Assembly (NCBI GenBank): GCA_913046365.1
Contig: CAJWRM010000005.1
Coordinates: 1-64,000 of the forward strand
Reading direction: 5' to 3'
DNA from: an uncultured Flavobacteriales bacterium
Lineage (GTDB): Bacteria > Bacteroidota > Bacteroidia > Flavobacteriales_D > Crocinitomicaceae
Length of the DNA stretch: 64,000 nucleotides
Below the pieces are notes generated by a model. The model was given only the letters and a program-made list of their open reading frames with translations, searched no databases and was not told where the DNA came from. Made by a program: the position numbers and the translations under genes. Below are positions 37,446 to 46,031 of the stretch, one piece after another. Positions within the stretch are counted from its first letter, which is position 1. Every line of letters starts with the position of its first letter.

Positions 37446-38207
37446 ATGGAAGAAGGACACGTAAGCTGTAATATAGACGCAAAAGGTCTCGCGACTATTG
37501 AATTTGGACACCCATCGAGTAACGCGCTGCCTGGTAAAATACTGAGTAAACTTGCAAATGCCATAACTGAAATGAGCAATGAACCCAACTGTAAGTTAAT
37601 TTTATTAAAATCTTCGGGTAGTAGAGCATTTTGTGCGGGTGCTAGTTTCGATGAGCTTATCGCCATTCAAAATATAGAAGACGGAAAGGTGTTTTTTTCT
37701 GGCTTTGCAAACGTTATCAATGCCTGTAGAACTTCATCAAAACTAATTATAGGAAGGATTCACGGAAAAGCTGTGGGTGGAGGAGTTGGAATCGCTTCGG
37801 CAGTTGATTATGCGTTTGCGACCGAAGCGGCATCTGTAAAATTGTCCGAACTAGCTGTTGGAATTGGACCATTTGTTGTTGGTCCGGCTGTTGAACGTAA
37901 AATTGGCCTTTCTGCAATGAGTCAATTAGCTATAAACGCAACGGCATGGAGAAGTGCAAGATGGGCGGAAGAAAAAGGTCTTTACGCACATGTCTACCAA
38001 GACATTGATCAATTGGATGAAGGTATCGCCGCACTTGTTGAAAAACTCACCTCTTCTAATCCGTCGGCAATGGAACACCTAAAGAACGTATTTTGGAAGG
38101 GAACAGACCATTGGGACCAGCTATTATCTGATCGTGCAGAAATAAGCGGAAGACTTGTTTTAAGTGACTTTACAAGGAATGCTATACAGGCATTTAAAAA
38201 AACTTAA
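37446..38207 (+). CDS. Enoyl-CoA hydratase/isomerase family protein
   Basis: 253 residues, crotonase fold. Oxyanion-hole segments are 'SSGSRAFCAGASFDEL' and 'GKAVGGGVGIASAVDYAFAT'. The downstream acidic residue used for hydration is retained in 'LSELAVGIGPFVVGPAV', a pattern found in methylglutaconyl-CoA hydratase-like and phenylacetate-pathway members of Flavobacteriia. It likely hydrates an enoyl-CoA in amino-acid or fatty-acid degradation; the exact substrate is not clear. It is 1 base downstream of the coiled-coil membrane protein, a pairing with no evident functional link. Confidence 0.85.
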   Translation: MEEGHVSCNIDAKGLATIEFGHPSSNALPGKILSKLANAITEMSNEPNCKLILLKSSGSRAFCAGASFDELIAIQNIEDGKVFFSGFANVINACRTSSKLIIGRIHGKAVGGGVGIASAVDYAFATEAASVKLSELAVGIGPFVVGPAVERKIGLSAMSQLAINATAWRSARWAEEKGLYAHVYQDIDQLDEGIAALVEKLTSSNPSAMEHLKNVFWKGTDHWDQLLSDRAEISGRLVLSDFTRNAIQAFKKT

Positions 38208-38235
38208 AATCATTTCGCATTTTTTTTTCTTTTGG

Positions 38236-38266
38236 TTTGTTCATATTCATATTAATTGTATCTTTG
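38236..38266 (+). promoter_or_regulatory. Promoter of the rplM-rpsI-rpsB-tsf block
   Basis: TTTG at 38236-38239, exactly 19 bases, TATCTTTG at 38259-38266: a textbook Bacteroidota primary-sigma promoter. The leader to the GTG start of rplM is about 37 bases. Confidence 0.85.
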
Positions 38267-38309
38267 CACCCCTAATTTACGCTATTAATTAGCAATTAAA
38301 TTGACAAAC

Positions 38310-38765
38310 GTGGATACATTAAGTTATAAAACGATATCAGGAAACGCGGCAACTGCTGAAAAAAAGTGGTTTGTTGTTGATGCTGAGAATCAAACGGTAG
38401 GAAGACTTGCTAGTAAAGTTGCAAAGATTATTCGAGGTAAATATAAGACCAACTACACTCCGCATGCAGATTGTGGTGATAATGTAATTGTAATAAATGC
38501 AGAAAAAGTTTCTTTCTCCGGAGCGAAGCTTAAAGATAAAGAATATGTGCGTTATTCAGGTTATCCAGGAGGTCAGAGATTTACTGCTGCAGAAGACCTT
38601 TTGAGAAAGCACCCTGAAAGACTTATTGAAAAGGCAGTAAAAGGAATGTTACCAAAGAATACTCTTGGTAGACAATTATATAGAAATTTAAAGGTTTATA
38701 CTGGAGCTGAGCACAATCATGAAGCTCAGAAACCAACAGTATTAAATCTAGATACGGTTAAATAA
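38310..38765 (+). CDS. rplM: 50S ribosomal protein L13
   Basis: 151 residues from a GTG at 38310, chosen because Bacteroidota L13 proteins begin MDTLSYKT; the TTG three codons earlier is unnecessary. '[20 protein letters not shown]', '[17 protein letters not shown]' and '[19 protein letters not shown]' are characteristic. L13 is an early-assembling 23S rRNA-binding protein. First gene of the ribosomal block, 5 bases before rpsI. Confidence 0.97.
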   Translation: MDTLSYKTISGNAATAEKKWFVVDAENQTVGRLASKVAKIIRGKYKTNYTPHADCGDNVIVINAEKVSFSGAKLKDKEYVRYSGYPGGQRFTAAEDLLRKHPERLIEKAVKGMLPKNTLGRQLYRNLKVYTGAEHNHEAQKPTVLNLDTVK

Positions 38766-38770
38766 GTATT

Positions 38771-39157
38771 ATGGAAATAATCAACGCATTAGGAAGAAGA
38801 AAGACAGCAGTTGCAAGAGTTTACCTTTCAAAAGGTAAAGGTGTAATTACTGTAAATAATAAAAAAGCACAAGAGGTATTTCCTACGGATGTTTTGCAGT
38901 CAAAACTAGTACAGCCATTTGCGCTTACTGATACTGTAGGTAAATACAATGTGAGTGTTAACGTAAGTGGAGGAGGAATCAACGGTCAGGTTGAAGCCAT
39001 TCGCTTAGGTATATCAAGAGCTTTGGTTGAAGTTCTTGAAGACAACAAAGTCGCTTTAAAGGAAGAAGGTCTAATGACTAGAGATCCTAGGATGGTTGAA
39101 CGTAAGAAACCAGGTCAACCAAAAGCGAGAAAGAAATTCCAGTTCTCAAAGCGTTAA
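38771..39157 (+). CDS. rpsI: 30S ribosomal protein S9
   Basis: 128 residues with the S9 signature 'GGGINGQVEAIRLGISRALV' and the basic C-terminal tail ending 'KKFQFSKR', whose last residues contact the P-site tRNA anticodon loop. The start 'INALGRRKTAVARVYLSKGKG' is standard. Follows rplM directly. Confidence 0.97.
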   Translation: MEIINALGRRKTAVARVYLSKGKGVITVNNKKAQEVFPTDVLQSKLVQPFALTDTVGKYNVSVNVSGGGINGQVEAIRLGISRALVEVLEDNKVALKEEGLMTRDPRMVERKKPGQPKARKKFQFSKR

Positions 39158-39180
39158 TCGCTCACTGGAATGGTTTAGTA

Positions 39181-39213
39181 TCCAAGCGCTATTGGAATGG
39201 CAATTGCCCCCAA
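39181..39213 (+). promoter_or_regulatory. Possible structured leader of rpsB
   Basis: In the 92-base S9-S2 gap, TCCAA (39181) can pair with TTGGA (39192-39196), or the same TTGG can pair with CCAA (39210-39213) around GGC/GCC (39199-39208). These two hairpins exclude each other. TGGAATGG occurs twice (39166, 39193). A candidate S2 autoregulatory site; unproven. Confidence 0.3.
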
Positions 39214-39249
39214 TTTTGCTGACGAATTTAGGAACGTAAACAAATATAT

Positions 39250-40317
39250 ATGTCAAAATTATCTTTTAAAGAATTGTTAGATGCAGGTGTACATTTTGGT
39301 CACCTCAAAAGAAAGTGGAATCCAGCAATGGCCCCATATATTTTCGAAGAGAAAAAGGGAATCCACATTATCGACTTGAATAAAACTATTGTTCATTTGG
39401 ATCAGGCAAATGCCGCAATGAAACAAATTGCAAAATCAGGAAAGAAAATTCTTTTTGTTGCCACGAAAAAACAAGCAAAAGACATCGTTGCTGAGCGTAT
39501 AAAAAACGTGAACATGCCTTTCGTTACCGAAAGATGGTCCGGTGGTATGTTAACGAACTTTCAAACAACACGTAAGTCTATCCGTAAAATGACCTCTATT
39601 GACAAAATGAAGTCAGATGGGACTTGGGATACTTTGAACAAAAGAGAAAAGTTATTTAAAACACGTCAAAGAGAAAAATTAGAAAAAACATTTGGTTCTA
39701 TTTCCGATATGACTCGTCAGCCAGCGGCAATCTTCATAGTGGATATTTTAAAAGAGCACATTGCACTTGCTGAAGCCAGAAGATTAAATATTCCAACGTT
39801 TGCATTAGTTGACACGAATTCCAACCCGAAACTTGTTGACTTTCCTATCCCTGCAAATGACGATGCGAGTAAATCAATTACAATCATTATTGATGAAATT
39901 TGCAAATCTATACAGGAAGGTTTAGAGGAAAGAAAGCACCTTAAAGACAATCCAGAAGCTGCGAAGACAGAAGAAGCAAAAGTTGAGCCTGCAAAAGCAG
40001 AAGAAACTGAAGTAAAAGCAGAAGCCTCTACGAAAGAAGAAGCTAAAGCTGAGGCACCAAAGACGGAGGAAGTCAACGAAGTAAAAGCAGAAGCAAAAGC
40101 TGAAAAAGCACCAGCGAAGAAAGAAGTAGCTAAAAAAGCTACTGTAAAAAAAGCAGCAGCAAAGAAGGCTACAACTGTCAAAAAGGAAACAAAAGCTGAA
40201 AAGGCACCAGCGAAGAAAGCACCCGCTAAAAAAGCTACTGCAAAAAAACCTGCAGCAAAGAAAGCACCAGCAGCAAAAGCTGTAAAAGCTGTAAAAGCTG
40301 TAAAAGAAGAAAAATAA
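39250..40317 (+). CDS. rpsB: 30S ribosomal protein S2 with Lys/Ala-rich C-terminal extension
   Basis: 355 residues; the ribosomal part is normal (~1-225: 'ELLDAGVHFGHLKRKWNPAM', 'PAAIFIVDILKEHIALAEAR', 'PIPANDDASKSI'). It is followed by about 120 residues of low-complexity Glu/Lys/Ala sequence, first acidic (~236-285), then basic with 'APAKK' and 'AAKK' repeats resembling histone H1 tails. The tail is encoded by partly duplicated DNA (see repeat entries). S2 binds at the neck of the 30S subunit; the tail is probably disordered and solvent-exposed. Cotranscribed with tsf (16-base gap). Confidence 0.96.
   Translation: MSKLSFKELLDAGVHFGHLKRKWNPAMAPYIFEEKKGIHIIDLNKTIVHLDQANAAMKQIAKSGKKILFVATKKQAKDIVAERIKNVNMPFVTERWSGGMLTNFQTTRKSIRKMTSIDKMKSDGTWDTLNKREKLFKTRQREKLEKTFGSISDMTRQPAAIFIVDILKEHIALAEARRLNIPTFALVDTNSNPKLVDFPIPANDDASKSITIIIDEICKSIQEGLEERKHLKDNPEAAKTEEAKVEPAKAEETEVKAEASTKEEAKAEAPKTEEVNEVKAEAKAEKAPAKKEVAKKATVKKAAAKKATTVKKETKAEKAPAKKAPAKKATAKKPAAKKAPAAKAVKAVKAVKEEK
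40096..40263 (+). repeat. 96-base-period duplication inside rpsB
   Basis: Two 72-base copies, 40096-40167 and 40192-40263, start 96 bases apart and encode nearly the same Lys/Ala-rich segment ('KAEKAPAKK...AAAKK' and 'KAEKAPAKK...PAAKK'). High nucleotide identity points to a recent duplication. Confidence 0.85.
40276..40302 (+). repeat. Three tandem 9-base repeats at the end of rpsB
   Basis: AAAGCTGTA repeated three times without change, encoding Lys-Ala-Val x3 just before the C-terminal EEK of S2. A likely site of slippage and strain-to-strain length change. Confidence 0.9.
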
Positions 40318-40333
40318 TCCAAAACTGAATAAA

Positions 40334-41164
40334 ATGGCAATAAAAGCTTCAGAAGTTAACAAACTTCGACAACAAACAGGAGCCGGAATGATGGACTGCA
40401 AGAACGCTCTTGTAGAGACCAACGGCGATTTTGAAGCAGCAGTTGATGTTCTTCGAAAAAAAGGACAAAAAATCGCTGCAAAAAGAGGAGGTAATGACGC
40501 AAAAGAGGGTGTTATTATAGCCCAATCTAGCAATGATTCTACAGCAGGTGTAATTGTAACATTAAATTGTGAAACAGATTTCGTCGCAAAAAATGATGGA
40601 TACGTAGAGCTGGTTCAATCTTTAGTTGACTTAGCATTAGACAAGCTTCCAAAATCATTAGATGAGCTCAAAACATTGGCTTACAATGAGAAACTTTCTG
40701 TAAATGAAAAAATTACAGAACAAATCGGTGTTTTAGGTGAAAAACTAGACCTTTCAGCATACACATTAGTGGAGTCTGACAGAGTTGTTGCGTACAATCA
40801 CCCAGGAAACCAACTAGCAACTCTAGTAGCACTAAATAGTGGCTCTGAGGTTGCGGAAGATGCAGGTAAACAGGTTGCAATGCAGGTTGCTGCTATGAAT
40901 CCTCTAGCCGTGAGTAAAGATGGCATTGATTCGAAAACAATCGAAAGAGAAATTGAAGTTGGTAAAGATCAAGCGATTCAAGAAGGTAAACCAGCTGAAA
41001 TGGCTGAAAAAATAGCGATGGGTAGGTTGAATAAATTCTTCAAAGAGAATACACTTCTTAGCCAGCAATTTGTTAGAGACAATAAAGTCACTGTTGAACA
41101 ATTTCTGAATAGCTCAGAAAAAGGTTTAACTGTTTCTGACTTCAAAAGGTTCTCACTGAGCTAG
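40334..41164 (+). CDS. tsf: Elongation factor Ts
   Basis: 276 residues. Guanine-nucleotide exchange factor for EF-Tu. N-terminal UBA-like domain 'VNKLRQQTGAGMMDCKNAL'; the EF-Tu contact 'LNCETDFVAKND' contains the TDFV motif; dimerisation-type core segments follow, ending 'KGLTVSDFKRFSLS'. Length is as usual for Bacteroidota. Last gene of the block, followed by a strong terminator. Confidence 0.97.
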   Translation: MAIKASEVNKLRQQTGAGMMDCKNALVETNGDFEAAVDVLRKKGQKIAAKRGGNDAKEGVIIAQSSNDSTAGVIVTLNCETDFVAKNDGYVELVQSLVDLALDKLPKSLDELKTLAYNEKLSVNEKITEQIGVLGEKLDLSAYTLVESDRVVAYNHPGNQLATLVALNSGSEVAEDAGKQVAMQVAAMNPLAVSKDGIDSKTIEREIEVGKDQAIQEGKPAEMAEKIAMGRLNKFFKENTLLSQQFVRDNKVTVEQFLNSSEKGLTVSDFKRFSLS

Positions 41165-41184
41165 TCATCTTCAAAACTAATTTG

Positions 41185-41213
41185 AAAAGCTATCTTCGGA
41201 TAGCTTTTTTTTT
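41185..41213 (+). terminator. Rho-independent terminator after tsf
   Basis: AAAAGCTATC-TTCG-GATAGCTTTT followed by further T residues: a 10-base stem with a UUCG loop and a run of nine T, 21 bases after the tsf stop. It closes the ribosomal-protein transcript. Confidence 0.92.
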
Positions 41214-41244
41214 GATTATTACTTTTTACCCTACTTGATTTATA

Positions 41245-41252
41245 TATATTTG
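41245..41252 (+). promoter_or_regulatory. Promoter -7 box for pyrH-frr
   Basis: TATATTTG, exact to TAnnTTTG, 15 bases before the pyrH ATG and 30 bases after the tsf terminator. No -33 TTG at the expected distance. Confidence 0.55.
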
Positions 41253-41267
41253 TTCAACCAAATATAT

Positions 41268-41975
41268 ATGAAATACAAAAGAATTTTACTTAAGCTAAGT
41301 GGAGAATCCTTAATGGGCACTAAACAGTTTGGTATTGATAATGAAAGAATCAATGCATACGCCAAACAAATTAAACAAATTGGAGATAGTGGTCATGAGA
41401 TAGCCATCGTAATTGGAGGAGGAAATATATTTAGAGGAGTTCAGGCAGAACAAGGAGGAATGGATAGAACTCATGGAGATTATATGGGTATGCTTGCGAC
41501 AATGATCAATTCAATGGCACTGCAATCAGCTTTAGAATCTAATGGTGTCCATACTAGGCTTCAATCCGCAATTGAAATGAAGGAAATTGCAGAACCATTC
41601 ATTCGAAGAAAAGCAGTCAGACACCTAGAAAAAGGAAGAGTCGTCATATTTGGTGCTGGAACCGGAAACCCATTTTTCACAACAGACTCTGCAGCATCCC
41701 TTCGAGCAATTGAAATAAATGCAGATGTGATTTTAAAAGGAACTCGGGTGGATGGTATTTATTCCGCGGACCCTGAAAAAGATGAAAATGCCACTAAATA
41801 TGATGCTATTACATTTGACGAGGTTTACAAAAAAGGATTAACTGTAATGGACCTTACGGCGTTTACGTTATGTAAAGAAAATAACCTTCCGATTATTGTT
41901 TTTGATATGGATACCATGGGGAATTTAGAAAAGGTGCTCTCTGGAGCCAATATAGGAACAGTCGTTCATAATTAA
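41268..41975 (+). CDS. pyrH: Uridylate kinase
   Basis: 235 residues from the ATG at 41268 ('[17 protein letters not shown]'); a longer in-frame reading would cover the promoter box. UMP kinase of the amino-acid-kinase fold, converting UMP to UDP with ATP. '[10 protein letters not shown]', '[17 protein letters not shown]', '[19 protein letters not shown]' and '[15 protein letters not shown]' are family signatures. It is hexameric and normally inhibited by UTP. Followed after 10 bases by frr, the usual Bacteroidota and general bacterial pairing. Confidence 0.97.
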   Translation: MKYKRILLKLSGESLMGTKQFGIDNERINAYAKQIKQIGDSGHEIAIVIGGGNIFRGVQAEQGGMDRTHGDYMGMLATMINSMALQSALESNGVHTRLQSAIEMKEIAEPFIRRKAVRHLEKGRVVIFGAGTGNPFFTTDSAASLRAIEINADVILKGTRVDGIYSADPEKDENATKYDAITFDEVYKKGLTVMDLTAFTLCKENNLPIIVFDMDTMGNLEKVLSGANIGTVVHN

Positions 41976-41985
41976 ATTTTTTATC

Positions 41986-42549
41986 ATGACAGAAGAATTA
42001 ACAATGATTTATGACGAGCTTAAATCATCAAATGTAAAGAGCATAGAGCATTTTGATAGTGAGCTAGCTAAAATCAGAGCAGGTAAAGCATCACCTTCCA
42101 TGCTTTCAGGCGTGATGGTCGAATATTATGAAGCCATGACACCCTTGCAGCAAGTAGCAAACGTAAGTGTAATGGATGCCCGTACGTTGATTGTTCAGCC
42201 ATGGGAAAAATCTACTTTAAACGACATTTCGAAAGGGATTATTGATTCCAATCTCGGACTAAACCCTCAAAACAACGGCGAACAATTACTTATTACTGTT
42301 CCACCACTCACAGAGGAAAGACGAAGAGATTTAGTGAAAAAGGCAAAAGCAGAAGCTGAAAATGCAAAAATAGGCATCAGAAATAATAGAAAAGATGCCT
42401 TAGACATGGTTAAAGATCTAAAAAACGATGGCCTCTCAGAAGACCATTTTAAAAATGCCGAAATTGAGATTCAAGATATTACGAATGCATCATCTAAAAA
42501 TGTTGATAGCTTATTTGAAATTAAAGAGACGGATATAATGACTGTTTAA
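41986..42549 (+). CDS. frr: Ribosome recycling factor
   Basis: 187 residues. Splits the post-termination 70S ribosome together with EF-G. Signatures: 'FDSELAKIRAGKASPSML', 'VMVEYYEAMTPLQQVANVSV', 'QPWEKSTLNDISKGI', 'LLITVPPLTEERRRDLVKKA'. The three-helix bundle is complete. Co-transcribed with pyrH; ends 41 bases before the convergent hppD gene. Confidence 0.97.
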   Translation: MTEELTMIYDELKSSNVKSIEHFDSELAKIRAGKASPSMLSGVMVEYYEAMTPLQQVANVSVMDARTLIVQPWEKSTLNDISKGIIDSNLGLNPQNNGEQLLITVPPLTEERRRDLVKKAKAEAENAKIGIRNNRKDALDMVKDLKNDGLSEDHFKNAEIEIQDITNASSKNVDSLFEIKETDIMTV

Positions 42550-42590
42550 GGTTTTAAACCCCTCCTCTTAGGTTATCATAAATAATTCGG

Positions 42591-43748
42591 CTATAAGGTC
42601 CCGCGACTTGCTTGTTCCCTTTCTATAGACTCAAAAAGCGCTTTAAAATTACCAGCGCCAAAACCCCTAGCTCCCATTCGTTGAATAATTTCAAAAAACA
42701 ATGTTGGTCGGTCTTCAACGGGTTTGGTAAATATTTGCAGTAAATAACCTTCCTCATCAGCATCAATCATGATACCAAGGCCTTTTAGCGTTTCAATATC
42801 TTCACTAAGCTCATGATTATGCTCTTCTAACCGAATAGGAACTGCTTTGTAATACTCGTCAGGAGGTGTACTTAAAAATTCTATACCCCGCTGTCTCATA
42901 TCCGTCACGGTGCTGATTATGTCATTGGTTGCAACAGCGACATGTTGCACACCAGAACCTTCATAAAAGTCCAAATACTCCTCAATCTGAGATCTCTTTT
43001 TACCTTCTGCCGGTTCATTAATCGGAAATTTAATTCTACCATTTCCGTTTGACATCACCTTACTCATCAGTGCTGAATATTCAGTATGAATCTGCTTATC
43101 ATCGAAAGAAAGGAAATTTTCAAAACCCATAACATCCTCGTACCATTTAACCCAGGTATCCATTTCACCCCAGCCTACATTTCCAACCATATGATCGATA
43201 TATTTTAGGCCAACAGATTTTGGGTTATAATCGGATTCCCATTTTATAAAACCGGGTAAAAAGGTTCCTTCATAATTCTTACGCTCAACAAACATGTGGA
43301 CTGTCTCTCCGTAGGTATAAATTCCTGCGCGTACAACCTCTCCGTGTTCGTCTTTTTCAACAGTCGGTTCCATGTATGACTTTGCACCTCTATTGGTTGT
43401 CTCCTCATAAGCCTTTCGCGCATCATCGACCCATAATGCAACTACTTTAACTCCATCTCCATGTTTGACAATATGATCATTGATCGGAGATTTTGAATTC
43501 AAGGGAGTTGTCAAAACAAGACGTATTTTATCTTGCTTCAAAACATATGAAACAGAATCTTTACTTCCTGTTTCTAGTCCCTTGTAAGCATAGGATTGAA
43601 AGCCAAATGCTGTTTTATAAAAATGAGCAGATTGCTTTGCGTTACCAACATAAAACTCTACATAATCTGTCCCCAATAAGGGCAGAAAATCTTGCGCGCC
43701 TTGGAAGATTTTTTCTAATCCGTAATCTACGTTCTTTACTTCTTTCAT
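42591..43748 (-). CDS. hppD: 4-Hydroxyphenylpyruvate dioxygenase
   Basis: 385 residues, two vicinal-oxygen-chelate halves. It converts 4-hydroxyphenylpyruvate to homogentisate with Fe(II) and O2. The catalytic C-terminal half has 'SGVQHVAVATNDIISTV' (His ligand), 'EEGYLLQIFTKP' and 'FFEIIQRMGARGFGAGNFKA' (Glu ligand and C-terminal gate helix). The first His ligand is in 'KYIDHMVGNV'. Second step of tyrosine catabolism; 20 bases downstream of hmgA, which encodes the next step. Fumarylacetoacetase is not in the window. Confidence 0.96.
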   Translation of the reverse strand: MKEVKNVDYGLEKIFQGAQDFLPLLGTDYVEFYVGNAKQSAHFYKTAFGFQSYAYKGLETGSKDSVSYVLKQDKIRLVLTTPLNSKSPINDHIVKHGDGVKVVALWVDDARKAYEETTNRGAKSYMEPTVEKDEHGEVVRAGIYTYGETVHMFVERKNYEGTFLPGFIKWESDYNPKSVGLKYIDHMVGNVGWGEMDTWVKWYEDVMGFENFLSFDDKQIHTEYSALMSKVMSNGNGRIKFPINEPAEGKKRSQIEEYLDFYEGSGVQHVAVATNDIISTVTDMRQRGIEFLSTPPDEYYKAVPIRLEEHNHELSEDIETLKGLGIMIDADEEGYLLQIFTKPVEDRPTLFFEIIQRMGARGFGAGNFKALFESIEREQASRGTL

Positions 43749-43768
43749 GGTCTCTTTTTAAATGTCTA

Positions 43769-44926
43769 TTAATGTATCCAAGATTTATAATAATCTTTCG
43801 CTTCTATTGAAACAGCTTGTTCTGTAATTTTCAAAGGCTTAAAAGTATCCACCATAACTGCAAGCTCCTCTGTTTTTTCTTTTCCTATGCTTCGCTCATA
43901 AGCGCCTGGATGAGGGCCGTGAGGAATACCTGAGGGATGCAGTGTTATCTGTCCCTTAGAAATATCATTTCTACTCATGAAATCACCATCAACATAATAT
44001 AAAACCTCATCAGAATCAATATTACTGTGGTTGTATGGTGCAGGAATCGCATCAGGATGATAGTCATACATACGCGGGCAGAATGAACATATTACAAACG
44101 CAGAAGTTTCAAATGTTTGATGCACCGGTGGAGGCTGATGAATCCTTCCTGTAATCGGCTCAAAATCATGAATAGAAAAAGCATAAGGAAAATTATATCC
44201 ATCCCAACCTATAACATCAAAAGGATGGGTGTGATATATATATTCATATAATACTCCTTCCTTTTTAATCTTTACCATGAAATCTCCAGTTTCATCATGA
44301 GTTTCCAAGTTTTCTGGAGTTCTTAAATCCCGTTCACAAAACGGTGAATGCTCTAGTAATTGACCAAACCAATTGCGGTATCTTTTGGGTGTGTAAATAG
44401 GGTGATTGGATTCCACAATAAAATGTCTATTCTGGTCATCCTCAAAATTCATTTGATAAATCATACCCCTTGGAACAACTAAATAATCTCCATATGAAAA
44501 TTCAATATTACCAACCTGAGTTCTTAAAGTACCTTTTCCTTCATGAATAAATATTACTTCGTCTGCATCCACATTCTTATAAAAATAATCTTCACTGAGG
44601 TTCTTAGGCCTAGAAAGAGATATGGTAACATCGCTATTCGTAAGAATCGGTACACGAGCATCAATTAAATCCTCAATAACTGGCACATCTAATCCTTTGA
44701 AGGCCCGCATTTGCATATTTTTAGCAACCGCAATTTTGGGACTGACATCTTTGGAACCTTTTATTTCCTTAACCTTAGTAGGTGGCTGAACATGGTATAA
44801 TAATGACGACATCCCGTCAAAACCGATGGTTCCAAAAAGCTGTTCATGGTAGAGAGCTCCATTTGGTTGTCGAAATACAGTATGTCTTTTGTGGGGTATT
44901 GAACCCAATTTTCTGTAGAATGGCAT
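43769..44926 (-). CDS. hmgA: Homogentisate 1,2-dioxygenase
   Basis: 385 residues, cupin-type. It opens the ring of homogentisate to maleylacetoacetate. Family features: 'YRKLGSIPHKRHTVFRQPNG' start, 'EDLIDARVPILTNSDVTI', 'DEVIFIHEGKGTLRTQVG', 'GDYLVVPRGMIYQMNF' and the iron-site region 'LHPSGIPHGPHPGAYE'. It is shorter than the ~440-residue human and proteobacterial form, as is usual in Bacteroidota. First gene of the hmgA-hppD pair, divergent from the threonine dehydrogenase gene. Confidence 0.94.
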   Translation of the reverse strand: MPFYRKLGSIPHKRHTVFRQPNGALYHEQLFGTIGFDGMSSLLYHVQPPTKVKEIKGSKDVSPKIAVAKNMQMRAFKGLDVPVIEDLIDARVPILTNSDVTISLSRPKNLSEDYFYKNVDADEVIFIHEGKGTLRTQVGNIEFSYGDYLVVPRGMIYQMNFEDDQNRHFIVESNHPIYTPKRYRNWFGQLLEHSPFCERDLRTPENLETHDETGDFMVKIKKEGVLYEYIYHTHPFDVIGWDGYNFPYAFSIHDFEPITGRIHQPPPVHQTFETSAFVICSFCPRMYDYHPDAIPAPYNHSNIDSDEVLYYVDGDFMSRNDISKGQITLHPSGIPHGPHPGAYERSIGKEKTEELAVMVDTFKPLKITEQAVSIEAKDYYKSWIH

Positions 44927-45005
44927 AATATCAATGAAATTAATAAAAAATCACCTTACACAAATTTCGGGTCTATTCAATGAATAAAAAATGACGAATA
45001 TCAGT

Positions 45006-45039
45006 TTTGATGATTATTTAATTTCAAAGGTTATTTTTG
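45006..45039 (+). promoter_or_regulatory. Promoter of the threonine dehydrogenase gene
   Basis: TTTG at 45006-45009, 22-base spacer, TATTTTTG at 45032-45039, then 15 bases to the ATG at 45055. Both elements are exact. Confidence 0.7.
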
Positions 45040-45054
45040 TATCAAATCTTAGCT

Positions 45055-45990
45055 ATGTCGAAAATTCTAGTTATCGGTGCTTGTGGTCAAATAGGTATAG
45101 AGCTTGTTATTGAATTGCGTAAATTATATGGAGTAAAAAATGTAATTGCATCCGATATAAAAGAGCAATGCCCACCTTCTATTGTTGAAGGTCTTTACTT
45201 ACAATTAGACATAATGAATCACATTCAGCTAGAAGAAATCGTTGTTAAAAATGATATCCAACAGGTTTATTTGCTCGCTGCGTTGCTATCAGCCACCGCT
45301 GAAAAAAAACCGCGTTTTGCATGGGAGTTAAACATGCAAGGGTTATTTAATGTCTTAGAGCTTGCGAAAAATAAAAAAATAACCAAAATATTTTGGCCAA
45401 GCTCAATTGCTGTTTTTGGTTCAAATTCACCGATGGACTTGACCCCTCAGTGCACTATAATGGAACCTAGTACTGTATATGGTATTTCAAAACTTTCAGG
45501 AGAACGTTGGTGTGAATATTATTTTAAAAAATATAATGTAGACGTACGAAGTATAAGATATCCAGGTTTGATTTCATATAAAAGTGCGCCAGGAGGAGGC
45601 ACAACAGATTATGCAATTGACATATTCATTAACGCCGTCAGAGAAGGGAAATATACATGCTATCTTAATGAGGATACAAATCTACCCATGATGTATATGA
45701 CTGATGCAATACGCGCAACAATTGAAATTATGGAAGCGCCAAAAGAGCAAATAATGATTCGCAGCTCTTACAACTTAGCGGGTATAAGTTTCAATCCAAA
45801 AGATCTCGCGATTGAAATTCAAAAGAAAGTGCCTGATTTTAGAATCGATTACAAACCAGACTTCAGACAAGAAATAGCCGATACTTGGCCAAATTCAATT
45901 GATGACTCTGCAGCAAAAGAGGATTGGAAATGGAAAAATAGTGTTGGAATAGAAGAAATTGTAAAAAAAATGATTACCGGTTTTTCCTAG
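45055..45990 (+). CDS. tdh: L-threonine 3-dehydrogenase, SDR type
   Basis: 311 residues from the ATG at 45055; a TTG six codons upstream lies in the promoter box. Extended short-chain dehydrogenase fold with NAD-binding GACGQIG at 8-14, active-site Ser in 'FWPSSIAVFG', and Tyr/Lys in 'STVYGISKLSGERW'. The segment 'SIRYPGLISYKSAPGGGTTD' is diagnostic for the epimerase-like threonine dehydrogenases, as distinct from zinc-dependent Tdh. It oxidises threonine to 2-amino-3-ketobutyrate, which is then cleaved to glycine and acetyl-CoA. Monocistronic. Confidence 0.93.
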   Translation: MSKILVIGACGQIGIELVIELRKLYGVKNVIASDIKEQCPPSIVEGLYLQLDIMNHIQLEEIVVKNDIQQVYLLAALLSATAEKKPRFAWELNMQGLFNVLELAKNKKITKIFWPSSIAVFGSNSPMDLTPQCTIMEPSTVYGISKLSGERWCEYYFKKYNVDVRSIRYPGLISYKSAPGGGTTDYAIDIFINAVREGKYTCYLNEDTNLPMMYMTDAIRATIEIMEAPKEQIMIRSSYNLAGISFNPKDLAIEIQKKVPDFRIDYKPDFRQEIADTWPNSIDDSAAKEDWKWKNSVGIEEIVKKMITGFS

Positions 45991-46031
45991 TATTTAAAAG
46001 GGTTACAAAGAAAATATAGCCTCCTAAGATT

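Noticed and set aside
39717-40340. Long minus-strand open frame (207 codons) opposite the rpsB tail
   Set aside because: It is antisense to the repetitive Lys/Ala/Glu codons and translates as low-complexity Ala/Phe/Ser; the codon pattern is an artefact of GCA/AAA repeats.
39922-40533. Second minus-strand frame (203 codons) over rpsB-tsf
   Set aside because: Phe/Cys/Ser-rich low complexity mirroring AAG/GCA codons on the coding strand; no plausible protein.
42550-42590. Palindrome GGTTTTAAACC after frr as a terminator
   Set aside because: Only a 5-base stem with no loop and no T-run; too weak.
45037-45054. Upstream TTG start for the threonine dehydrogenase
   Set aside because: The TTG is the end of the promoter box TATTTTTG; the ATG at 45055 directly precedes the nucleotide-binding motif.
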